From IMG/VR virus record IMGVR_UViG_3300013126_000042, positions 1 to 53,683 of that record: a stretch of DNA of 53,683 nucleotides. One strand, given 5' to 3'. The position numbers and the translations under genes were made by a program. Positions 1 through 8,625 of this stretch are shown here, in pieces. The notes under the pieces are model-generated. The model had not been told where the DNA came from, did no database searches, and saw nothing but the letters and a program-made list of their open reading frames with translations. Numbering within the stretch: position 1 is the first letter of the stretch; the number at the start of each line of letters is the position of its first letter. The stretch is from a virus.

Positions 1-1215
1 GAAATTATAGATCAATTAGGTGCTAAAATACAAGACACTGCACCTGTAAAAGCATTTGATCAAAAATTTGAGCAGTTAAAATCTAAAGTGGCTGAAAAAT
101 TTCCGGACCTGGCAGAAAAAACTGCCAGTTTAGGAAATTGGGTAAAAGAAAATCCCGGTAAATCTGCGCTGGTCATAGGTATCCTAACTGCCATAGCCTC
201 TTTGGCGGGCGGACCTGTTGGAGGCGCTATAGCCGGTCAGGTTCTACGTGGTGCTCAAGAATTACTCAAAGGTGAAAAACTTTCTACTGCTGTAGGCAAA
301 GGTATTAAGACCGCTGCATTAGGTTATCTATCTGGTAAAGCATTTGAGATAATTGGAGACTACGTTGCTGGAATGCGGGCTGATTCGATTCCTTTTGGTC
401 CCAAAGACGCAGGTCTTGAACAGGTCAGCTACGGAGCCACACGCACACTGACTGCACCGGGAATGACATCTAAAGAAACTCTGCAGGGATTTAATGTGGT
501 TGTGTTTCCAGAACAGCAAGAAACCATTAACTCTGCGATGAATCTAATTAGGCAAGGCGACAGCAGTGGATTTGACACACTGAAAACTGTTGCCGCAGAA
601 ATACGAACACCTGAATATAAGGCTGCTATCAAAGACATTATGAAGTCTGCTAGAAGCCTACAGCTCAGCAATGACAGTTTGATGCGATGGATCAACGGTG
701 TTGCCAAAGCCGGACAGTCGCTGTCACAAGGCGCTGTGGCTGCTGCAGGTGCTGCTGGCAGCAAAAAAGAAAGTTATTATACGCAGACCCGTCCACTCAG
801 CGAAGGTCAAGTCTATATGCTGTTTGATCGTGTGCTTACAGAAGCTGGATTCATGGACAAGATCAAAGGTGCTGCAGGCAAAGTCGCTGGTGCAGTAAGC
901 AAAGGTGCTCAATGGGCCGGTAAGCAGGCCACGGAAAAGGTCACTAGTGCTAAACTACTGGCAGCTTGGAAACTGGAAGGTTCGCCTACAGATTCTGAAG
1001 AATTAAAAAAGTTTTTGTTAGACTTTGGCGGTATAGATACTGCTGTCATAGACAAAGTCTATGCAGACATGAAATTACCTGTAGCCGGTGCAGCAAAAAC
1101 TGATCCTGCTGCACAATCTGTATACGCTACTGTTAAAACCAGTGTAAGTCAGTTAAATAAGAAAGATAGAACTAGATTGGTAGCTTACCTCCAAAAACAA
1201 TTAGGAACCGCATAA
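1..1215 (+). CDS. putative internal head/virion structural protein (5' end outside window)
   Basis: The reading frame is open from the first base, so the true start lies upstream; the GTG at 88 is an internal codon rather than a convincing start. The visible 404 residues include a Gly/Ala-rich hydrophobic stretch (roughly visible residues 55-80), a central region without recognisable motif, a Lys/Ala-rich helical part, and a C-terminal helix-rich segment containing VYATVKTSVSQLNKKDR. A closely similar segment (MYAQVKANIDKLDKKGK) occurs in the next gene, so the two share a C-terminal module. It sits one base before the next gene in a three-gene run that ends against the convergent gp51/gp26 genes. 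I do not recognise an enzyme. By context and composition it is a virion protein, possibly an internal or ejected head protein; that role is inferred. Confidence 0.7.
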   Translation, partial: EIIDQLGAKIQDTAPVKAFDQKFEQLKSKVAEKFPDLAEKTASLGNWVKENPGKSALVIGILTAIASLAGGPVGGAIAGQVLRGAQELLKGEKLSTAVGKGIKTAALGYLSGKAFEIIGDYVAGMRADSIPFGPKDAGLEQVSYGATRTLTAPGMTSKETLQGFNVVVFPEQQETINSAMNLIRQGDSSGFDTLKTVAAEIRTPEYKAAIKDIMKSARSLQLSNDSLMRWINGVAKAGQSLSQGAVAAAGAAGSKKESYYTQTRPLSEGQVYMLFDRVLTEAGFMDKIKGAAGKVAGAVSKGAQWAGKQATEKVTSAKLLAAWKLEGSPTDSEELKKFLLDFGGIDTAVIDKVYADMKLPVAGAAKTDPAAQSVYATVKTSVSQLNKKDRTRLVAYLQKQLGTA

Positions 1216-1216
1216 C

Positions 1217-2137
1217 ATGAAAATCAATGAAATATTAACAGAAAGTCAACAGCTAGACGAAGGCCCATTAGACAGCGTTGGCAAATACATCGGACGAGGT
1301 GTCGGCGGAGCTGCCAAAGCAGCAGGTGCTGTAGCAGGTGGTGTTGCTGGCATAGGTCGAGCATTTAAGAAAGGTTATGCAGGAGGTAAGGCCACAGTAG
1401 CAGGAGATCCTAGTCCCAATGCTGATGACAGCACAGATACTACTACAACCACAACTACTACCGGAGGCGGATCAGCACCTGCAACACAACCGGCAGCAGC
1501 CGCAGAGCCAGCATCTGGGGGAGGTTCAGGATACGCAGCACCGGCAGCACAGCCCGCAGCAGCTCCTACCGCACAAGCTGTTAACAAAGCAGGTCCTGCC
1601 GGAGCTCCAGCAGCTAAACCACAAACCGGCGCTGCTGCACAGGCCATGGCTAAAACTGCACAGGCCACAGCTGGTCAAGACGCAGGACAGGCTGGACAGA
1701 CCATGTATGCTCAGGTCAAAGCCAACATTGACAAGCTAGACAAAAAAGGCAAACAACGTATTCTACAGTTGTTACAGAAATCATTAACACAACCTAGTCC
1801 AGCAGATCAGAAAGCTGCTGCTCCTGCAGCACAACCAGCAGCAGGACCCGGAAGCAAGACCGCAGGTACTACCGCAGCAGGACAACCTAAAGTTGAACCA
1901 GATCTAAATGCACCAGCAGCAACACCAGCAGCACCAGCTGCAACACCAGCTGCACCCGCTGGTGAGCCTGCACCTGTTAAAAAGAAAGGCGGCCGCAAAA
2001 AAGCAGCAGCTCCTAGCCAAGCAGAAATTGATGCAGACAGAGAACGTCTAATGGGAGTAACTTCAGATTCAATTATTCGTAAAGGTAATTTAGTATCTGA
2101 GGGTCGAGTTCCATTTAGTTTTTTTAAACCTAGATGA
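1217..2137 (+). CDS. Ala/Pro-rich putative internal head protein with N-terminal capsid-targeting-like peptide
   Basis: 306 aa. The N-terminus MKINEILTES resembles the short capsid-targeting peptides of T4 internal proteins (MKTYQEFIAE type), ending in L-T-E, a match to the (I/L)-x-E rule of the gp21 prohead protease; a second match, L-D-E, follows a few residues later. The middle (about residues 70-150 and 195-255) is low-complexity Ala/Pro/Gly/Thr, which looks disordered. Between them lies the helix-rich MYAQVKANIDKLDKK segment shared with the upstream gene. The C-terminus is basic, then ends in FSFFKPR. ATG follows the upstream stop by one base, and the stop overlaps the next start (ATGA). 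That it is packaged and processed is inference from the N-terminal motif and the neighbours. Confidence 0.72.
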   Translation: MKINEILTESQQLDEGPLDSVGKYIGRGVGGAAKAAGAVAGGVAGIGRAFKKGYAGGKATVAGDPSPNADDSTDTTTTTTTTGGGSAPATQPAAAAEPASGGGSGYAAPAAQPAAAPTAQAVNKAGPAGAPAAKPQTGAAAQAMAKTAQATAGQDAGQAGQTMYAQVKANIDKLDKKGKQRILQLLQKSLTQPSPADQKAAAPAAQPAAGPGSKTAGTTAAGQPKVEPDLNAPAATPAAPAATPAAPAGEPAPVKKKGGRKKAAAPSQAEIDADRERLMGVTSDSIIRKGNLVSEGRVPFSFFKPR

Positions 2138-2568
2138 AAGCCAAAGAATTTATCTTTGAACGAGACTCTCTATGGAGTAAGGTCAAAGATTTTACCGGTT
2201 GGTCAAAATATCAAAATACCGATGCTCCGACCGCAGACGATGAATGGAACCCTTTTAGATCTAAGGGAGCCAAGCAACCAACAGCAAACAAGTCTGTGAA
2301 AAAAACTGTGACAAGATCTCAGCCAACCGTGCAAGGCATAAAAGATTTTGAAATCAAGGACACAGTGTCTAGACTGCACAATGGACAGCCTATGTATGCA
2401 GATGATCAGGATAGATTGAATAGACTAATCAATGGTCTAAGAAAAGGCACAGTTAGAACATCTGTTGACACTAATTCTTTAATGCGTACACTGAAAGATG
2501 CTCAACAAGGTAAGAGTCTTTCGGACGAACAAAAACAGGTTCTTGTAAATTATAAAAACAATCTTTAA
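2134..2568 (+). CDS. small basic protein with capsid-targeting-like N-terminus
   Basis: 144 aa, starting in an ATGA overlap with the previous stop, so translationally coupled. The N-terminus MKAKEFIFER again looks like a T4 internal-protein targeting peptide, with I-F-E fitting the gp21 (I/L)-x-E cleavage rule. The rest is charged and hydrophilic, with an Arg/Lys-rich helical part (about residues 80-115, DRLNRLINGLRKG) and a C-terminal helix (SLSDEQKQVLVNY). No enzymatic motif is visible. Its stop codon overlaps by two bases the stop of the opposite-strand gp51-like frame. A role as an internal head protein is inferred from the N-terminus and its position next to a similar gene. Confidence 0.68.
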   Translation: MKAKEFIFERDSLWSKVKDFTGWSKYQNTDAPTADDEWNPFRSKGAKQPTANKSVKKTVTRSQPTVQGIKDFEIKDTVSRLHNGQPMYADDQDRLNRLINGLRKGTVRTSVDTNSLMRTLKDAQQGKSLSDEQKQVLVNYKNNL

Positions 2569-2792
2569 AAGAAATTTAAACCTGTTTTCTTGGTAGTTTC
2601 TAGGTTTTCTTTGATAATCTCTGCTACGATTTCTCTTTCATCGTAACTCATATTCATACCTTCACTGTAAGAAAGACCTCTCATATACCAACACAGTTTG
2701 AGAACATCTTTCTTTATTATCCGTGCCTCTTTGTCTAATTGTTCAGCTTCCTGTAAGATCTCCGGCAGGGATAATGTTAAGATCTTACTGCG
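2565..2792 (-). CDS. gp51: gp51-like baseplate hub assembly protein, read in the -1 frame of gp26
   Basis: A 75-codon frame that no ATG-based search reports. It reads LTLSLPEILQEAEQLDKEAR, then IIKKDVLKLCWYMRG, and ends TGLNFF. Size, helical character and position directly after gp26 fit the small gp51-type hub assembly proteins of marine T4-like phages. The only in-frame ATGs lie in the middle of the conserved part, so either a non-standard start is used (for example the ATC at 2783-2781, inside the gp26 stop region) or it is made by -1 frameshifting out of gp26. The frame is continuous with gp26 after a slip at the T TTT TTC heptamer at 2798-2792; the fusion would have 282 + 75 residues. 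Protein identity is moderately sure; mode of expression is inferred. Confidence 0.72.
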   Translation of the reverse strand, partial: RSKILTLSLPEILQEAEQLDKEARIIKKDVLKLCWYMRGLSYSEGMNMSYDEREIVAEIIKENLETTKKTGLNFF

Positions 2793-2798
2793 AAAAAA
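2753..2798 (-). promoter_or_regulatory. candidate -1 ribosomal frameshift signal (slippery heptamer plus hairpin)
   Basis: On the minus strand the gp26 codons AAT TTT TTC contain T TTT TTC (2798-2792) in the exact X XXY YYZ phase needed for tandem slippage. Three bases later comes GTAAGATCT (2788-2780), then an 18-nt loop, then the perfect complement AGATCTTAC (2761-2753). Slipping by -1 leads into the gp51-like frame, which otherwise lacks a start. The 3-nt spacer is shorter than usual for such signals, which is the main weakness. Confidence 0.55.
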
Positions 2799-3637
2799 TT
2801 TGACTGATCCATGGTTACGGGTAGGATATAAGGTGTTTCACATTCTTTACAGACAACATCTTGAGGTTTAAGTTCAACATTTTCTTTGAGTTTAGTCATA
2901 TGTTCAGAGATACGTTCGAACACATCTTTAGAACAGTTATAGATAAATTCTTTAATCTGATTAGGGTCGCTGGTTTCGCCCTCCGGTGTTTGTATTTTTG
3001 CAATACAACCGGCTACGATATCTACAGTTAATTCAGTGAGTTTAACAAAACTTTTACCAAAACGTTCTACTTTTTCTTCGTCACTGATATTTTCGTCATT
3101 GACAATTGAAAAAATTCTCTGTTGCTCAAAAGTTTTAATAGTATTCTTAGTAACTTCTTGATAGGTATAGGGTCTTAGATAAAAAGTCAACGGGTCAATA
3201 GTTACAGTTTCTTCATAGACAAATGTACCAAATTTTTCTAACCAAGCAGTTAAATTCATTTCAAATTCATTTTCTGCTTTGCAATGAGGGCAAGTACTGT
3301 TTAACTCCATGGTTTCACCATAGGTAGCGATTCTAATAGCAATTAAACAAACATCAAGATCGATACTAGGCATCTTCCAAGGATCTATAATCGCAGGAAT
3401 ACAGCTTTTGATAACTTGTACAGTGCTTTCTCCGGATAACAATGCGTCCGGAGTTTTAAACATCAATTCGTCTTTGGCTGTCATCGCATATACTGGATAT
3501 GTGCCATTGGCAGAAATATCGATGGCATTTTTAGGATAGAATTTTCCTTCCGAAGGTAGCTTCAGCCATATTTTAGGTTGTCTAAAATAATTTGCTAAAG
3601 GATTACCGCTCACTATCGTTCTTTGATTTTCTGACAT
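2777..3637 (-). CDS. gp26: baseplate hub subunit gp26
   Basis: 286 aa, similar in layout to the T4 gp26 baseplate hub family. The N-terminus has the family pattern NPLANYFRQPKIWLKLPS followed by a GKFYP turn. Two cysteine pairs, C116-P-H-C119 and C263-K-E-C266, could form a zinc-binding knuckle. I place the start at the ATG of MSENQ (3637) rather than a TTG four codons earlier, because GGAG lies at the right distance before this ATG and actually overlaps the TTG codon region. The gene is transcribed opposite to its neighbours from a perfect TATAAATA late promoter at 3678-3671. It feeds into the gp51-like frame, probably by -1 frameshifting near its 3' end. Confidence 0.88.
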   Translation of the reverse strand: MSENQRTIVSGNPLANYFRQPKIWLKLPSEGKFYPKNAIDISANGTYPVYAMTAKDELMFKTPDALLSGESTVQVIKSCIPAIIDPWKMPSIDLDVCLIAIRIATYGETMELNSTCPHCKAENEFEMNLTAWLEKFGTFVYEETVTIDPLTFYLRPYTYQEVTKNTIKTFEQQRIFSIVNDENISDEEKVERFGKSFVKLTELTVDIVAGCIAKIQTPEGETSDPNQIKEFIYNCSKDVFERISEHMTKLKENVELKPQDVVCKECETPYILPVTMDQSNFFAVRS

Positions 3638-3647
3638 TTTGATCTCC

Positions 3648-3655
3648 AATAAATA
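3648..3655 (+). promoter_or_regulatory. candidate late promoter AATAAATA for the tape-measure gene
   Basis: AATAAATA matches the T4-like late motif NATAAATA and would start RNA near 3661, giving a leader of about 44 nt to the ATG at 3705. It faces the minus-strand late promoter 16 bases away, so the two initiation sites overlap. Confidence 0.4.
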
Positions 3656-3670
3656 CTATTGCCGTATTGG

Positions 3671-3678
3671 TATTTATA
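3671..3678 (-). promoter_or_regulatory. late promoter TATAAATA for gp26-gp51
   Basis: A perfect copy of the T4 late promoter octamer on the minus strand, 33 bases before the gp26 start. With T4 spacing RNA would begin near 3665 and carry the GGAG ribosome binding site. Confidence 0.7.
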
Positions 3679-3704
3679 TGCGCATTTTTCTGGATTTTTA
3701 AATA

Positions 3705-6700
3705 ATGGCTCAAGTCACAATCGATATTCCTGGAATTGGTAATGTAGTAGCTAAGAATGCTGCCTCTGAAGCCACCTTGAAAGAAATTCTCAAAGCTATG
3801 CAAGGTGCAGGCAAAGGTGGAGGTGGTGGCGCAGGCGGAGCTGGCGCAGGAGGCGGAGCTGGAGGTGCAGCATTAAATCAGCAGACCAAAGCAGTTAAAG
3901 AAAGCACCAAAACTACACAACAAACTACTAAAGAAGTTAAAGAAAGCGGTGATGCTTTTGGAAGAGTTGGAAGAGCAGCTGGGTTGGTTAGCTTTGGGAT
4001 GGGCAGACTTACAAAAATCGTAGAGACTGCTGGAAGAGGTGTATTAGGTCTCGGTGAACGAGCAGCACAAATCGTACAGACATTTGCTAATGTAGGCGAT
4101 AGTGTAGAAAATGCAGCTGGTGTGTTTTCTGGTATTCCGGTAGTAGGTACTATTTTTGCAGCAGTGGCTTCAGCAGCAACTAAAGTGACAGATTCGTTTC
4201 AAAGTGCTACAGCCGCTGGTGCTACATTTGGCGGAAGTATAACTAATTTCTCTAGAGCAGCCAGCGGTGCAGGAATGACCATGGAAAAATTTGGTCAGAT
4301 GATAGCACAGAACGGAGAAGGTCTAAGACTGTTAGGTGGTACTACTGAAGCTGGCGCAAATAGATTCAGTCAAATTTCAAACGCTGTACGAAAAACCAGC
4401 AACGATCTATATGCATTAGGTTTCAGCACAGCTGATGTTAATCAAGGTATCGCTTCATACAGCAAGTTGATGGGCAGTTTAGGCAAGCTTCAAGGAATGA
4501 GCAATGCAGATCTAGCCAAAGGCAGCAGAGCATATCTTAAAGAAATTGATGCCCTGGCAAAAATCACGGGCGAAACAAGAAAACAACAAGAAGAAGCTCA
4601 GGCAAAATTAGCAGCGTCGGCACAATTCCAAGCGATGGTAGGTAATATGAACGCTACCGAAGCTAAGAAAATGATGGCTACTATAACGGGACTGCCTCCG
4701 GGATTAAGAAGCGTAGCTGAAGACATTATGGCCACAGGTACAGCCACTACTGAAGAAAGTCAACAGTTCATGGCATTGATGCCTAAGTCTGCAGCAAAAA
4801 TGGCAGAGTTTGCTGAAATGAGTAAACGAGGTATAGCACCAACAGTTGCTCAACAACAAGAACTTCAAAATCTTTTAAAGATGGAAGGAGCCGCAGCTAA
4901 GAAACAATACGGAGACAATGCTAGATATAACAAAGACATAGCTAAGACATTCATGATGATGAATGATTCTGCTAATATTACCAAAGACGGGTTAGTGCAG
5001 GCAACCGCAGAACAAGAAAAAGCTATCAATAAAACTGACGGTATGGCCGCACAGATGGAAAAGACTAAACAAACTCTTGCAGAGTTTAGTAACGGTTTTC
5101 AAATGGCACTGGCTAATAGTGGTATACTTGATTTGATGTTGAAAGCATTTACATTATTAGCGAATCTTGTTCAAACATTTGTAGTTCCTGCTTTTAACAT
5201 AGTAGCTGGAATCCTTACTGCGGTATTAGAACCAGCACTAAAATTCTTAGGAGAAATAATTAACACCTATGTTGTACCTGCGATGCAGGTATTGGTAGGA
5301 TTTTTCGTTGATACTTTAATACCGGTCATCCAAGATGTTGCTACTACCTTAAAAGACTTTTTCAAACCTATATTTGAAGAAATTGGTGCATTCTTTAGAG
5401 ATACATTATATCCAGCGTTTCTAGATGTTGTTGTATTTGTTCGAGATTCGTTCTTGCCTACATTTATGGACATAGCATCAGCCATAGGAGAAATAGTCAC
5501 TCCGGTATTTGAAGCACTTGGTGGAATAATCAAAGACTATGTATGGCCAGCTTTTCAAGCCATAGGATCATTTATCGCAGATAATCTTACTCCAATATTT
5601 GCTACTTTATTAACAGCATTAACTGCCTATGCTACCTATCAATTAGTTACAGGTATAGGTGCACTGATTAGTTTTGGTACAGCTTTAATAGCAGCAACAA
5701 TACCATTCCTTCCGTTAATAGCCGCAGTGGGTGCAATAGCCGCAGGTTTCTTTTTCTTATATAAAAAATTAGAAGAAGCCGGATTTGGTTTTAATATGTT
5801 AGGTGACGGTCTACGATTAATCAAAGTGAAGTTTAAAGAATTTACCGGCGCTATTGGTGATATAATAGCTAAGATTCCTGGTATGGGTAGATCCGAAGAA
5901 GAAGAGAAAGCTAGAGAAGAAGAGAAAAAAGCTCTAGAAGAAGAGAAAAAAGAGATACAGAATAGATTAGAAGAAAGAAGAAAACAAAATGCTTTTGAAG
6001 CCACCGAAGGAGGAAAACAACTTAAGGCTATTGAAAATCAAAAGAAGCGTGAAGAACTAAAATTAGATATTGATAAAAAAGTTACAGGATATAAAGAAAC
6101 TGGAGCTAAACATATCAAATCTGCAAGCGGTTCATTAGGCCAAGGAGCAGCGTCTGCCAAAGAAACTGCCGATGCAGCCAAAGATGCGGCAGCAACAACC
6201 AAAGAAGTTGATCTAAGTAGTCCTATTAATTCTTTGATGACCTTTGCAGAACAACAGAAATCATCTATGTTTGTAGAAGGCGATAGAGAGAAAAAACAAA
6301 AAGTAAGAACAGAACAAAGAGCCGAAATAGTCAAAGAGTTTGAAAAAGAAAAATTAGCAGCGGTAACCGGAACAGACAAAGAAAAAATGGAAGCTGCTAA
6401 ACGAGCTGTAGAAGCACAGAAAAAATTAGAAGCGTTTGATAAACAAGCAGCAGTTGACTCTGCTAGAGCCGAATTAGGATATGCAAAAACAGATGCAGAG
6501 AAAAAGATGGCTGCACAAACCCTAGCAGCGGCGGAGAAAAAATTAGCAGATTTTAAGAAAGAAAGTCAAGAGAAACCTACAGCAAAAGCATCTGCTCCTA
6601 GCACATCTCCGACTACTCCTTCTACTAGCAAGGTAGGTGCAGCTGAAACTCCTAAAACTGAATTAGAAGCCCAGGCCGCAAGAAAAGCAGCAGAAGAAAA

Positions 6701-6905
6701 AGCTAGAAAGGAAGCAGAAGGTAAACCTAGCACACCTGGACAAAAAACTGTACCAGGACGTAATCAAGAATCAGCTGAATCGTTGTTAGCCAGCTTAAAT
6801 ACTAAGATGGATGTTCTTATAGGAATAAATCGACAACAAATTGATGTAGGAGAAAGACAACTTTCAGTGCAATCCAATCTGTCAGGTGATGTTTTCACTA
6901 TATAA
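3705..6905 (+). CDS. putative tail tape-measure protein
   Basis: 1066 aa. The N-terminus (MAQVTIDIPGIGNVVAKNAA, then EATLKEILKAM) is of a type I associate with long tail proteins of aquatic T4-like phages. It is followed by a Gly-rich linker (about residues 38-56), a long Ala/Gly-rich helical region, and a hydrophobic section (about 470-690) with repeats of V-P-A-F or I-P-V-I helices and putative membrane-like segments. The C-terminal third is a highly charged Lys/Glu/Ala coiled-coil region with EEEKAREEEKKALEEEKK. This architecture (coiled coil, hydrophobic middle, very long) is that of tape-measure proteins, and it lies between hub gene 26 and the portal. No strong ribosome binding site precedes the ATG. 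Alternative: another long baseplate or virion protein. Confidence 0.7.
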   Translation: MAQVTIDIPGIGNVVAKNAASEATLKEILKAMQGAGKGGGGGAGGAGAGGGAGGAALNQQTKAVKESTKTTQQTTKEVKESGDAFGRVGRAAGLVSFGMGRLTKIVETAGRGVLGLGERAAQIVQTFANVGDSVENAAGVFSGIPVVGTIFAAVASAATKVTDSFQSATAAGATFGGSITNFSRAASGAGMTMEKFGQMIAQNGEGLRLLGGTTEAGANRFSQISNAVRKTSNDLYALGFSTADVNQGIASYSKLMGSLGKLQGMSNADLAKGSRAYLKEIDALAKITGETRKQQEEAQAKLAASAQFQAMVGNMNATEAKKMMATITGLPPGLRSVAEDIMATGTATTEESQQFMALMPKSAAKMAEFAEMSKRGIAPTVAQQQELQNLLKMEGAAAKKQYGDNARYNKDIAKTFMMMNDSANITKDGLVQATAEQEKAINKTDGMAAQMEKTKQTLAEFSNGFQMALANSGILDLMLKAFTLLANLVQTFVVPAFNIVAGILTAVLEPALKFLGEIINTYVVPAMQVLVGFFVDTLIPVIQDVATTLKDFFKPIFEEIGAFFRDTLYPAFLDVVVFVRDSFLPTFMDIASAIGEIVTPVFEALGGIIKDYVWPAFQAIGSFIADNLTPIFATLLTALTAYATYQLVTGIGALISFGTALIAATIPFLPLIAAVGAIAAGFFFLYKKLEEAGFGFNMLGDGLRLIKVKFKEFTGAIGDIIAKIPGMGRSEEEEKAREEEKKALEEEKKEIQNRLEERRKQNAFEATEGGKQLKAIENQKKREELKLDIDKKVTGYKETGAKHIKSASGSLGQGAASAKETADAAKDAAATTKEVDLSSPINSLMTFAEQQKSSMFVEGDREKKQKVRTEQRAEIVKEFEKEKLAAVTGTDKEKMEAAKRAVEAQKKLEAFDKQAAVDSARAELGYAKTDAEKKMAAQTLAAAEKKLADFKKESQEKPTAKASAPSTSPTTPSTSKVGAAETPKTELEAQAARKAAEEKARKEAEGKPSTPGQKTVPGRNQESAESLLASLNTKMDVLIGINRQQIDVGERQLSVQSNLSGDVFTI

Positions 6906-6917
6906 TGGAAAAATAAA

Positions 6918-8615
6918 ATGAGTTGGAAAAAATATTTTACACCGGTAACGATCGATAACGAATCTAGATCAATGAGTCCTTTAGGAGGCAAAGGTCGTCC
7001 GGGTCCGGCTCGAGCAAACTACAGTTCATTTTTACCAGATGTATATGCCGGAGCTCCTAATCGCGTTGAACGTTATATGCAATACGACACAATGGATATG
7101 GATTCAGAAGTCAATGCGGCCCTAGATATTCTAGCAGAATTCTGCACACAGAAAGACAAAGAAAATGCTACCCCATTTCATTGCTTTTTCAGAGGTAGAG
7201 CAACAACCACTGAAACGAAGTTATTGAAAGAAAGTCTTCAAAAATGGAGCAAGTTACAGCAATTTGAAACTAGAATTTTCCGTATAGTTAGAAATGCTTT
7301 CAAATACGGAGACTGTTTTTTTGTAAGAGATCCTGAAACCAAAAAATGGTTATTTGTAGATGCTGCTAAAGTTTCTAAGATTATCGTAAACGAGTCAGAA
7401 GGTAAGATTCCTGAACAATATGTTGTTCGAGATATCAATTTTAATTTCAAAGAGTTAATCGCAGTAACTCCCCACGGTACTACAAACACAGCACCTAGCG
7501 GTACAAGTTCATATACTTCAGGCGGGGGATTTGGTCGTGGAATGGTTGGCTCAGCAGCACAACCTCCAGGTACAAGATTTAGTAATCAAGCTAACGAAGT
7601 AACTATCGATGCTAAAAATGTTGTACACATTAGCCTAAGTGAAGGATTGGATAATAACTATCCTTTTGGTAATTCGTTGTTAGAATCGGTATTCAAAGTT
7701 TATAAACAAAAAGAATTGTTGGAAGATGCAATCATTATCTATCGTATCCAACGTGCTCCAGAACGTAGAATTTTTTATGTCGACGTAGGTAATATGCCAG
7801 CTCACATGGCTATGAGTTTTGTTGAGCGTGTTAAAAATGAAATTCAACAACGTCGCATCCCTAGTGCCACAGGCGGAGGCGCGAATGTAATGGATGCCAG
7901 TTATAATCCATTATCTGTATCTGAAGATTATTTTTTCCCACAAACAGCAGAAGGTCGGGGTTCAAAAGTTGAAACCTTGCCGGGCGGAACTAATCTTGGT
8001 GAGATCACAGATTTACGTTATTTTACTAATAAACTATTCCGCGCTTTAAGAATTCCAAGTTCTTATCTACCTACAGCTATTGATGAGCAACCAAATAATG
8101 TAGCGGACGGTAAAGTTGGTACAGCATATATTCAAGAATTGAGATTTAATGAATATTGTAAACGCCTGCAATCTATGATTGGAGAAACTTTTGATCAAGA
8201 ATTTAAAACTTGGTTGAATGACAGCGGTATTAATATCGATCCGGGATTATTTGAATTAAAATTTAATACCCCACAGAACTTTGCGGCCTACAGACAATCA
8301 GAATTGGATACAGCTAGAGTAGCGACCTATGCACAGTTAACACAGATTCCTTATATCAGTAAACGTTTCGGATTAAAACGTTTCCTAGGTTTAACACAAG
8401 AAGAAATCGTTGAAAACGAAATACTATGGAAAGAAGAAAACAGTGGTAAATTAAAACCAGCATTAGATGCCGCAGGTGAAATGAGGTCTATAGGAATTTC
8501 AGGCGGCGGCCTACAATCAGCTGCCGAAGGACAAACAGCAGAAGCATCTCCGGACATGGCCGCAGCAGCAGAAGCTCCGGCTGAAGAACCAGCAGCACCT
8601 GCAGCAGAAATTTAA
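6918..8615 (+). CDS. gp20: portal vertex protein gp20
   Basis: 565 aa, the length expected for T4-like portals. The dodecameric portal is the head initiator and DNA gate. Family landmarks seen: MSWKKYFTPV at the start; RVERYMQYDTMDMDSEVNAA; KYGDCFFVRDP; RAPERRIFYVDVGNMP near residue 280; YNPLSVSEDYFFPQ; and LPGGTNLGEITDLRYF before residue 370. The extreme C-terminus is Ala/Glu-rich. ATG is preceded by a weak GGA. It opens the head operon, followed within 10 bases by the small core-type protein, in the same order as T4 gene 20 and gene 67. Identification is secure from sequence pattern and synteny. Confidence 0.96.
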   Translation: MSWKKYFTPVTIDNESRSMSPLGGKGRPGPARANYSSFLPDVYAGAPNRVERYMQYDTMDMDSEVNAALDILAEFCTQKDKENATPFHCFFRGRATTTETKLLKESLQKWSKLQQFETRIFRIVRNAFKYGDCFFVRDPETKKWLFVDAAKVSKIIVNESEGKIPEQYVVRDINFNFKELIAVTPHGTTNTAPSGTSSYTSGGGFGRGMVGSAAQPPGTRFSNQANEVTIDAKNVVHISLSEGLDNNYPFGNSLLESVFKVYKQKELLEDAIIIYRIQRAPERRIFYVDVGNMPAHMAMSFVERVKNEIQQRRIPSATGGGANVMDASYNPLSVSEDYFFPQTAEGRGSKVETLPGGTNLGEITDLRYFTNKLFRALRIPSSYLPTAIDEQPNNVADGKVGTAYIQELRFNEYCKRLQSMIGETFDQEFKTWLNDSGINIDPGLFELKFNTPQNFAAYRQSELDTARVATYAQLTQIPYISKRFGLKRFLGLTQEEIVENEILWKEENSGKLKPALDAAGEMRSIGISGGGLQSAAEGQTAEASPDMAAAAEAPAEEPAAPAAEI

Positions 8616-8621
8616 TAAATA
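8614..8621 (+). promoter_or_regulatory. candidate late promoter AATAAATA
   Basis: AATAAATA ends only four bases before the ATG of the 82-aa gene at 8626. With T4 late spacing RNA would begin at or just inside the start codon, so transcripts would be leaderless or the motif is chance in AT-rich DNA. Confidence 0.35.
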
Positions 8622-8625
8622 CAAG

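Noticed and set aside
2781-2783. ATC as a simple alternative start codon for the gp51-like frame
   Set aside because: Possible, but ATC initiation is very rare and there is no good ribosome site; the frameshift explains the frame relation better, so I kept ATC only as the second option.
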